Assembly (NCBI GenBank): GCA_963680875.1
Contig: OY804575.1
Span: forward strand, 105,269,505-105,333,504
Reading direction: 5' to 3'
DNA from: Bathymodiolus brooksi
Taxonomy: Eukaryota > Mollusca > Bivalvia > Mytilida > Modiolidae
DNA: 64,000 nt
Each line of letters begins with the position of its first letter. Position 1 is the first letter of the stretch. Of the stretch, positions 11,057-20,900 are shown piece after piece. Below the pieces are notes generated by a model. That model searched no databases. It was not told the DNA's origin and saw nothing but the letters and a program-made list of their open reading frames with translations. Both the position numbers and the translations under genes were made by a program.

Positions 11057-12369
11057 CGGGCCCTAGACCCTACCCTAAAGATTTTTTTGCGATTTTTCAA
11101 TAAGCACTGTTAAAATTAAAAAAAATAAATGTACATTATATTTGTGTGCTTCACAAGTAAAACTCTTAAATAACTTCTGTTACTCTTATACACCCATCCC
11201 CACCCGTCATTTTTGGGAAATTTTCTACACTTCGGTGCATATGTATACAATGCATTAGAAAAAATACCAACCAACATTTTCATGTCATTTTCTTCCAAAT
11301 TACATGTAGAACACAATCAACGGGGGGTGGGAGGACAATTTATGCGCCCCATTAGTCAAGAGTTGTGTTATATATACCTGCCTCTGCACATACAATACCC
11401 TTCAAGTAAAATAAGATCTATGCAAATATTCAGAATTTCACCTCTTAAAACCACTTTCATGACTTAAATTCAATTTTTATGTTACATACAATTAGTTCTT
11501 CCTACTCTTTTACTTTTACCACTCTAATTTAAAGGGGATGAAACTCACAAGGCCAAACTGACTTCTAAATTCAAAACTTTTATTCTTTTAAATATTTGTT
11601 CATGTTATATTGCATAAAAAACAATGTCTTATTTTCCAACAATAATTTCTATTTAAATAGTCTATCAACTTTTTCCATTAAATATTTACAATTTTTTTAT
11701 TTTGTCAACAGGGCCTTGGGAGTCTAGGCTTATACATATGTTAAATCTGTGATTATATTCCAAAGTAGGTATTTATGGTTGTTATTTTTTATTATTAACT
11801 CCTGCACATTCCACTTGCATTGCCTACTGATGAGTCCCAAATGCAAACGGAAGTGTTGCAGATTCAAACACATATAATATCGTACGCTAAAATAAAAATA
11901 CTTTATATGTACAATGTCAAAGGAGTGCAAATTTCCAATGATGCCTATTCACAAAGAGTATTTCAACTGTCAGCTACATGTATTTGAACAAAAATATTTA
12001 ATTTAAAGAATATTTTATTCAATAAATGAATTGCATTGGATAGCAGAACATGCCTATATATATCCTCTCCAAAAAATATCAAACAAAATGATCTATAACG
12101 TGTGACCTTTGCAAAAGACACTATAAAATATTGACATCCACACTTGCCTTTTGGACAGCACATTTCTGTGTCCACACTTGCCCTCAGGCAACACTTGTTT
12201 ATTGAGAAATAAAGATATATCCATTGGGGCGGATTTGCAATGAAAAAAAGTTTACACTGTGGCGGAAAAAAGATGAACAATGGGGCTGAGGACAAATTTC
12301 CCGTCCATTGATGTTATTAACAAATATGCAAACTACAGTGCACAGTGTATATCAAAATGAGGGGGTTAT

Positions 12370-12934
12370 CCCAAAATGTCTACTCCCAAAATGTCTACAG
12401 GTAAATTTTGGCTAATTAGACATTTTTGTCCCAAAATGTCTACTCACTGATTAAAAGTTATTCCCAAAATGTCTACAGGTAATTTTCTTATGTTACTTAG
12501 AATATTTCATGAGTTGCTGTATTAAGTACCATGATATAGCTGTACAATATGATGAAAAATACAATTTTCTTATATTGTTGACATTTTACATAAACAATTA
12601 TCATGATTATGCTATCCTTTGATCTTTATTCACTTTTACAAATATAAAATAAAGTTATCTTTAATGAGGCTTGATTAATTATAAATGTCTACCTGAATGT
12701 CTAAATGTTGTGTAAACATTTCAGTTGTCAAATAGTTGTAAGGCCTTAATTTATTGTATAAACATCTAATTTTATATGGAAATTTTATAATTTTTTTAAT
12801 GAAAAATGTCCTAAAAATTCAATATGTATGATAAAATAATTATTGTAACATATAAATTTTTTTTAAATCATTTTAGACATTTTGGGAAAAACCTAATAGT
12901 AGACATTGTGGGGAAAAACAGTAGACATTTTGGG
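12370..12934. mobile_element. 565-bp TIR element with repeated CCCAAAATGTCTAC ends
   Basis: Starts TCCCAAAATGTCTACTCCCA and ends CAGTAGACATTTTGGG. The terminal word is present four times near the left end (12370, 12384, 12432, 12462) and three times, inverted, near the right end (12875, 12898, 12921). The interior is AT-rich and non-coding. A non-autonomous DNA element is the best reading; the repeated subterminal words could be transposase binding sites (inference). Confidence 0.6.
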
Positions 12935-13869
12935 CATGGACTAAATTGAGATCGAGTGAATCTATAGGCTTGTTGTCAAAAACAGAGCGTGAGAAACGGA
13001 AGTTTTTAATGCAACAAACACAAAAATTGAGAGATACGGAAATCTTTTGATTTATCTTTGGTTAAAGCATTTCATTCAAGTTTCGCCCCGGAATTTATGT
13101 TTTTTTAATTTTTTATTTCATTATATGTTTCAGTGTTAATCTTAGGTATAATTACCAAGAAATATTTTTAATGCTTAGAAAAGGACAATTTTATGTTGAA
13201 AAAAGTGCTTTAATGTGATGTTTTTCTATATAGATGTATTATTTTATTAATTAAATGTCTCTTTAGCCCTAAAATTCTACCTATTTTACCTGCCCCATTT
13301 ATTGGTATCAAGATTGAATTTTTTTATTATAGTTTCACCACATACAATTACAAACAAGTATTTACATACTAAAATATTCGTTCACCATCACAAATCATAT
13401 TGCATGTACCAATTTTAAAAGATTTATGAGAGACTTATATTTCTACAAAATATAACATTTTAAAACTATATAGTATTATATTTACACAAATCCTGGTTCG
13501 CATACACTTAATTACATGTATAATTAAACATTGAGGAAATTGTTGTTTTAACAATTATAGTCTGTTCTTTATTAATAACAGAAATTTCACCTGGATTTTA
13601 ACTGTAATGTTACAAGTACAAAAATGTATATAAATAAGATCTCTATGACCAAAAACTTAAAACAAATATTAGAGTTAGAAACATTTGCTCTCAAACGAAG
13701 TAAAATTATGATTAAAAAACAAATGATTAAAATTAAAGAATTATTATAGTAATATGCTGCACTTTAATATAATAGTACAATTGTATCTTCCTTACAACTT
13801 TTGATCTTCTTTTAAATATATCGTATAATGAATATAAAGTTTACTAAATTATTTATCTATTTATTCATT

Positions 13870-14673
13870 AATTATTTTCATACTCATACTCTTGCATAGT
13901 TTTACAAATGCGAAGAAGGTTTTAATTGATAAAGCATATAAGGTTATGTACAACTTGTCAATTAAATCTCAATACGATCTTTTTGATAAAATTGTGAAGC
14001 CAATCCTGTTATATGGGTGCGGAATATGGGGGTTCGGCAACATAGATATTATTGAAAGAGTGCACTTAAAATTTTGCAAATTAATATTGAATTTGAAGAA
14101 GTCAACTCCGAATTTTATGATATATGGAGAACTTGGCATTTATCCTATGTCAGTCTACATAGAACTACGCATGATTAATTTTTTGGTCAAAAATGGTAAA
14201 TGGAAAGGATAGTAAAATTGCAAACATTTTGTATATATACATGTTTTTGGAAAATTCGCAAAATCAATATAAGTCTGATTGGTTGAAATGTATTAAGAAT
14301 ATATTAGATAGATATGGTTATAGTAATGTATGGATATCTCAAGGAAATGTAAATCCAAAATGGTTAAGTGTTAGCTTAAAGCAAAACATATTTGACAAAT
14401 TCCAACAAAAATGGAGATCTGATATTGAAAACTCGCCAAAAGGGCTGTCTTACAGATTATTTAAAGAAAATTTCGAATTTGAGCATTATTTAGATATTTT
14501 ACCAGATAAAGATAGAATTACATATTGTAGAATTAGAACCGGAAATCATAGGTTACCAATAGAAACGGGAAGATGACATAGAATTGAACGACAAAATAGA
14601 CACTGTAATTTATGTCAATACCAAGAACTTGGTGACGAATTTCATTATATTCTTCAGTGTCGATCTCTAGTAG
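13870..14673 (+). pseudogene. LINE fragment 1: region after the reverse transcriptase
   Basis: Frames 13892-14212 and 14193-14576 are one protein with a frameshift near 14200. It contains LLYGCGIWGFGNIDIIERVH, SKIANILY and RIRTGNHRLPIETGR, followed in shifted frames by a Cys-His knuckle (HCNLCQY..DEFHYILQC). This is the usual C-terminal region downstream of the catalytic domain in CR1/L2/RTE-like LINEs; the reverse-transcriptase core is missing. The fragment ends abruptly at the junction with fragment 2. Confidence 0.65.
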
Positions 14674-15470
14674 TGTGGGGCTTCCATAAAGGTGTGGATA
14701 TTGAGACATGACATTTATCTTTTTTGAAAAGAGTATTGAAAGTGAGAAAGAGTACTTCAAATTATATGGTCTATTTTGAACTTGGGAGATTCCCATTGTA
14801 TATAAACAGGTACTGTAGAATGTTAAAATATTGGTTTAAAATTTTAAAAACAGAAAATTGTATACTTATAAATTGTTATGAAGATATGTTTGAGTCTAGT
14901 GCTTTTAAGCCAAGTGATAAACTAAACTGGGGATGTAAAATAAGATATATATTGTGTAAATATGGTTTTAATCATGTATGGCTGTCACAAAATGTTGTTA
15001 ATGAAGAAATATTTATGTTAGAATTTAAGCAGCAAGTTATAGATACATTTTTAAATGAGGCAATTTCTTTTTTTGAAGAATCGCCAAAATGTCATTTTTA
15101 TAAGTATATATATGATGACCATAACCTGCAATTTTATTTAAGTCGACCAGTTAATTATATGTTGAAGCCACTTATTAGTAGATATCGCTTACATGCACAT
15201 AGTTTAAATATTGAAACTGGTAGATACTATGATATAGATAGACATGCTAGAATTTGTAACATGTGTAACAATAATGATATAGAAGATGAGTATCACTTTA
15301 TTTTAGAGTGTAGTAAATATGTGGAAATTCGTAGAAAATATATAAAACCCTATTATTGTATCAATCCATCTGCTTTTAAACTAACACAGTTATTATCTGT
15401 TCAAAAATATTAAAGAACTTAACAATCTTGGAAAGTATTTATATGTGGCTGAAAAAATTCGTAATTCCTA
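14674..15470 (+). pseudogene. LINE fragment 2: C-terminal region and knuckle
   Basis: Begins with VWGFHKGVDIE, the same protein position reached early in fragment 1, so it is a second element copy joined in frame order after fragment 1. It continues with STSNYMVYFELGRFPLYINR, RYRLHAHSLNIETGRYYDID and the knuckle CNMCNNNDIEDEYHFILEC, then a frameshift near 15400 and LNNLGKYLYVAEKIRNS before a stop. About 250 codons, no catalytic domain. The following 400 bp up to AATAAAGAACATTGAAATCT (about 15905) may be its 3' untranslated end. Confidence 0.65.
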
Positions 15471-16003
15471 AATTTATATCATGCTCCGCTATAATTATAA
15501 TTATATAATTATGTATTGTGTATAATGTATCATGTATTGTTTATAATTTGTATTTATATACCTATAAGCTGTATTGCTTTTGGAAAAGTATTATTATTAT
15601 AGTAGATATCAGAAAACAATTTTTAAATCCTTATCTTATACACGGAATTAATATAAGTTCAGAAAATTGTTTCAATCTAAACAATAAAGTAAACTAAAAA
15701 ATCTTTGCAAATTTATAAGGGTTATACATTCTCAAGTTGTTCTTCCATGTTAATCCTCTGTTGTTGCTGTACTGTATTTGTTAATCATTTTATTTATTTC
15801 ATCTTGTCATGTGTGTTATTATTATTTATGTTATCATATTGAACAAATTCTTTGTACCACTGTACTTACTATGGTGTTTAAGAAAATAAAGAACATTGAA
15901 ATCTTGAATCTTGCAGTTCATTAAGAGCTTTAGTGTTTAGCTTACAAGCTAATTATATAAGTAGAATAATTGAAGCTAGATAGATCTTTGTTACTTATGA
16001 ATT

Positions 16004-16047
16004 AAAATTTGTAATTGAATAAATATATCAATTACAAATCATTTTTA
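16004..16047. repeat. Small hairpin
   Basis: AAAATTTGTAATTGAAT pairs with ATCAATTACAAATCATTTT. Confidence 0.5.
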
Positions 16048-16796
16048 TTTATTTATTATTTATCATGCAAGACAAGTTAGATAAACATCACATATGCATA
16101 AAGATTTCAACCAACATAAATGAGAATTTACTTATAACTATATTGCAATATATAGTCACTTTTAATTTAACATATTCAAAATAGACTATAAGTCTTTATG
16201 GTATGTGAACCTATTGTCTTTTTTGTTTATTTAACTATTTAATTAGTATTCTAATTAAATGTATGCGAACCAGGATTAAACCCATTTATTAACCTTTTCT
16301 TCGTCCCATTGTATTGTTTTTCTTCACTTCATTGATTTATGAATCCGCCCCAATGTAAATTAGCGGAAGTGATATCCCCAGTGACAAAAGCACAGCATGT
16401 CTTATTAATTAGTTGGAAATGAGGTGTGAATTTTGAAATTCTATTCCACATGAACTGTTATGGAGATTTTTTTTTGGATGTCTTTGATAATATCCCAATG
16501 GTTCCCATAATTCATTTTAAAATCTCTATTTCTGTTGTAATAACTTCTTAAATAAGTACATCTAGCCGAATAAAAAATAATCCAATTCATTTTTTTTCCC
16601 TTCAAAATATTCAAATAAACGAATGCAGTCAATGCATTTTGGTTGCTCAACTAGCACACCTGAGGGATAAATAGCAATTTATAAGTTCAGAAAATAATAA
16701 TAGCAAAAAGTATGTAATTGTCATTTATGTAACATCCTTCATTATCTTCTGTGATGATCTTTGTGGTTGATTCTCTTCTTCTCATTCTGTTATTAT

Positions 16797-17490
16797 TAAT
16801 CGTATGGTAGTTGGATTTGCTACTACCTATATGCAATTAGTGCCTATCACCAATACCATTATGAATTCGGATCCCGCTCTTGGCGGGATGTACCCGATAC
16901 AACATTATGTGATAAAGTTTGTCAGTGATTATAAATCTATGGATGAACATTTTTTTTCTAAAATCTTACTAACACATGACAATATGGAAAATGAACGATA
17001 ATTTGACGGTAGAGATTTATCCCCCCATTTTAAACAAAGCAATGACATGTGCAAGTTTCCACTGATCTGGAAAACCATTTCTTGTATCGATATATTGAAT
17101 AAAATGGACAGTGGTTTTGCTATTAAATTTTTTTCAGCTAATAACATTCGGTTACTTATAATATCATGTCCAACAGCCTTTAATCTACATTCAACGTGGA
17201 AATTATATCTATAACATCTTGTTCACAAACTTCAATGTCAGAGAGAACATTCAAGCATCTACTATCAAAATCCAGTAAAACCTTATTTTCATCCTTTAAA
17301 TTAGATATTGAACAAAAATATTTATTTAAAATTTCCGCTTTTTCTATGGATTCGTATGATAATTTGAAATCATTCTGTGGGTCTGAAAGAGGAGTCTGTA
17401 GTCTCCAGGTACTTTGGTTTCCTCCACCAATAAAACTGACTGCCACGATATAACTGAAATATTGTTGAAAGTGGCGTTAAACACCATTAC
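16797..17490 (+). mobile_element. SINE family 2 interrupted by a LINE piece
   Basis: The 5' half (16797-16930: ATCGTATGGTAGTTGGATTT, then TGTACCCGATACAACATTAT and GATAAAGTTTGTCAGTGA) is separated from the 3' half (17404-17490: GTACTTTGGTTTCCTCCACC, then AACTGAAATATTGTTGAAAG and GCGTTAAACACCAT) by about 470 bp of reverse-transcriptase sequence on the opposite strand. About 25 bp of SINE body is missing at the junction. Confidence 0.7.
16931..17403 (-). pseudogene. LINE reverse-transcriptase fragment inside a SINE
   Basis: Minus-strand frames 17446-17180 and 17147-16929 read as one protein with a frameshift at about 17182. It has EKAEILNKYFCSIS, EQDVIDIISTLNVDKA, then PLSILFNISI and [19 protein letters not shown]. 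These are the N-terminal and finger/palm motifs of non-LTR reverse transcriptases (NDxxLxLLFN..., SNYRPISLL). The catalytic YxDD region is absent, so it is a dead fragment. Confidence 0.75.
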
Positions 17491-17596
17491 CTAACATAAC
17501 CTTTATATCAAGATATACACATTTCTATTTATAATATTGCACAAACAGTGAAACAATTAACATTACATTGTATTATTCATATAACTCTACAAACTT

Positions 17597-17902
17597 CTAT
17601 ACATTGTCGTATGGTGAAGCATCGTCCACCTGATTATGCAAATTAGTATGTCTGTTTGGTGATATACGAGGTAAAATCTCAGTATAAACTTGATTATCGT
17701 TTATATTGCCATTTTGGATATATTCTTCTGAAATGTCTAATCCGCGGTTATCAAATCCGTATTTTTGGGGCGGAGATGGTTCCATATACGTTTGTACAGA
17801 TGTTACTGCTATTTTTCTTTCACCTGTTCCTGTGGGGTATGGCTGAGTAGATGATGGTATGTGTGGTAAACTGGGTGCGCTCTGGACATAATGAGGATCA
17901 TG
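17597..17902 (-). CDS. Last exon of the tyrosine-tail gene
   Basis: Acceptor TTATTTATCTTAG at 17903 onward; 306 nt in phase 0. Reads HDPHYVQSAPSLPHIPSSTQ ... EEYIQNGNINDNQVYTEILP ... SPYDNV and a TAG stop. Rich in Pro, Asn and Tyr, with no globular domain, as expected of a signalling tail. Confidence 0.65.
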   Translation of the reverse strand, partial: HDPHYVQSAPSLPHIPSSTQPYPTGTGERKIAVTSVQTYMEPSPPQKYGFDNRGLDISEEYIQNGNINDNQVYTEILPRISPNRHTNLHNQVDDASPYDNV

Positions 17903-20900
17903 CTAAGATAAATAAAATTAACTACATGTAAATACAATTATGATCAAACGGTAATTTTGTCGACTTTCAATAGGCGACACTATTTGGCCTCACCTTTTTC
18001 AAACAAAGCATACTATGGGTTGTAGCTTTGACCTCATCCTCCGATCGTTTTGATTATTCCATTACCTCATGGATAACTCTTTTCTATTTGATCATTGTCA
18101 AATCCATAAATCAATATCTATCTTAATAAGCTGTTACTACTAACTGTGCAAATGGGTACATAGGTTAATAGAATTAATCTTGAAAACGAAGTAGCGGGAG
18201 TCTGTTCAGTAAGTTGTCACTGTATATGTGTATTATACACGACTTGACTACACAGGTAACATGGCAGGTGAATTATAAGAGATATAAAGTGTTTACACTT
18301 CGCGAGCATATGGGTTCACTTCCGTTTGTGTTTCTGTGTTTTGTTTGTCCTGTGTCTTGAATGCCCAATGTTGCCAGTGTCTCTAGATTGTCCATTGATT
18401 GCCCCATCGGGTTTCTCTAACGTTGATAAAATGACCTCAGATTTACATTGAATATATGGCTAGAACTAGTAAAAACGTATTTGAAAATATTTGTTTATAT
18501 TTACAACTTAAAAAAAATAGGAACCGAATAAATTAGAAAACAAAGAAGGGCAAAAAAAAAAAAAAAACAACAAAAAACGGTAGATATATAATTTAGTGCC
18601 CACCACGCGTTTTTGGTATCACCATCTTCAGGTACACTCAGTCAAAAGATTGGTAAGCCAAATAATTTAATAAAAGTCTTTGGAAACAAGATCAAAGGGT
18701 TTAAAACCGACCTATCTATGCCTGGGGGAAGATAGCTTAATTTTTATATAATATTTACATTATTTAGGAAATGTAAATTTCAATGATAAATATATTTATT
18801 AAACCATGTCGAATATAACTATAAATTACTCCAATCAGAGTTTGTAGGGTTTTGTACAGATAACTGCAGTAATAACTTGGGTTTTAATTTTGGGTGCAGG
18901 TTTATTAGATATTTACATATAATGTTTTACTCACCAACACATCATCAATAGTGGAGTATTGTTCATCAATATGACAATCTGTCTGACTACCAACGTACTG
19001 TGGATTAGTAATAGACGGTTGATTGTCTAAGGGATCTTTACTGAAAATAAAAAAAATAGACATTAGTCCGACCCAATGGTACCACTTTTTTCTATGGTTC
19101 CGTACATCCACGTGCTATATTTCAATATATTTTCGCCACCATATTTTTAATTTAACTACCACGGTACCACAGGATCCCGAAAGATGTATTCATATATATG
19201 TGCAAACACTTTTTAAAATTCATGTTGAGGTTAGTATATCATTTTACTTACAAGATAGAGAGCCATTGCAAAATGACAACAACAAAAGAAACACAAAATT
19301 GAAGTACATGTATTACTAGAGATAATATGTTCTACAATATTTGAAAGCTTTGGCTTCGTGCAACAAAGATGAGACACTTATTTGTCGAAATATGATATGG
19401 TGTACAGTTGTACTTAAGACTTTTCATATGATCATTTATCATCATTATCATTAAGGGCCCGGGTGGCTCAATGAGTTAGGTTGGATTACCTAACAACTCA
19501 TATAAACCTATCACCAATACGACGTGGGTTCGCGCCCGGGTTTGTAAATTACAAAAAAGGTTGCACTCGACTCGCAGCCGCAAGTGATAAAGTTTACCAG
19601 TTGCTTGCCCATGGTCGGTGGTTCTCTTCGGGTACTCCGGCTTCTTCCACCACTAAAACTGGTCGCCATGGATATTCTCCAACTTAAAATCCCCCCATTG
19701 TACGTTATTAATTTTATTAATTATTAATCTTGTAACAAAAAAATGTCTGTGTATAGTATCTAAAGTACAAAGAGAACAATAACTCCGCCCCTGTCCACAT
19801 TTTTCATAACTCTCCATTCGTTAAAAATAATGGAGAGTTTAGACAATACATTTACATCACAGGTGGATTTTAATACGTAATACGAGTTTATCTTGTCAGT
19901 ATAAAACGTCGTCTGCTAATAAACTGGTTGACCGAAAAGTACATTTTTTTTTGCTTTTGCGCAATAACAAATACGCGAAAAATGGTGCCCGCGAATTTGT
20001 CCAGTTGAGAGAAACCGTGAAGATTGAATGCAGCGAAAATTAATACTTTTACAGTATTCGCCTTTAGTGTGGTAGATAGTCGGTTCGAGACCCGGTCTGC
20101 TCAAACAAAAGGCTTGGTATTTGTTAACTTTAGTAACACAACTCGTCACTAGTGGAGCAGGAACTGTTTAACTTTAGTAACATAACTAGTCACTAGTGGA
20201 GCAGGAACTGGTTAGCTTTAGAAACACAACTCGTCACTAGTGGAGCAGGAACTGGTTAACTTTAGAAACACAACTCGTCACTAGTGGAGCAGGAACTGGT
20301 TAGCTTTAGTAACGCAACTCGTCACTAGTGGAGCAGGAACTGGTTAACTTTAGTAACATAACTAGTCACTAGTGGAGCAGGAACTGGTTAACTTTAGTAA
20401 CACAACTCGTCATTAGTGGAGCAGGAACGGGTTACCTTTAGTAACACAACTCGTCACTAGTGGAGCAGGAACTGGTTAACTTTAGTAACACAACTCGTCA
20501 CTAGTGGAGCAGGAACTGGTTAACTTTAGTGACACAACTCGTCACTAGTGGAGCAGGAACTGGTTAACTTTAGTAACACAACTCGTCACTAGTGGAGCAG
20601 GAACTGGTTAACTTTAGTGACACAACTCGTCACTAGTGGAGCAGGAACTGCTTACTCTTACATAGTTTTTGCTGGTCTCGTGTCGCTCAATCATTATTTT
20701 TCTGTGTACATCATTGATTGTCGTTTTGTTCCTTTTCCTTTGGTAATGATATTATTGGTCTTTCTTCGAATTAGGGCTTCTGATTGTCTGTCCCTTCTTT
20801 CATACTCCATTCCCTGTACCCCCCATAAACAGATTCTCTCGGATGCCCCAAACAACGGTCATATTGTACCCTACATATTTATTGCTTGTAAACCTGTTCT

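Larger units (their letters stand above)
9991..12369. other. Long stretch without a recognised gene
   Basis: Contains a degenerate tRNA-like piece at 10421-10505 (GTGAGTGGTTAGA and GGTGGTTCGAGAC), a GAA microsatellite at 10790-10812 and a 43-bp tandem doubling at 10967-11056. Several frames of 60-125 codons occur but show no family resemblance or splice support. Confidence 0.5.
13489..16277. mobile_element. 2.8-kb element bounded by 26-bp inverted repeats
   Basis: AATCCTGGTTCGCATACA.TTAATTA at 13489 is matched in inverted orientation, ending at 16277, with one mismatch. The interior holds two joined LINE fragments (13870-15470) and AT-rich sequence. The TIR could belong to an old DNA transposon that received the LINE pieces, or the pair could be two solo ends. 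No transposase was seen. Confidence 0.5.

Noticed and set aside
14533..14796. Minus-strand ORF over the LINE junction
   Set aside because: Antisense shadow of the LINE coding sequence.
12222..16353. Outer 14-bp inverted pair (CATTGGGGCGGATT)
   Set aside because: A 14-bp match across 4 kb is expected by chance in 64 kb and the flanks do not extend it.
20123..20650. CRISPR-like array
   Set aside because: The 44-bp units are contiguous with no unique spacers, and the surroundings are eukaryotic; it is a satellite.
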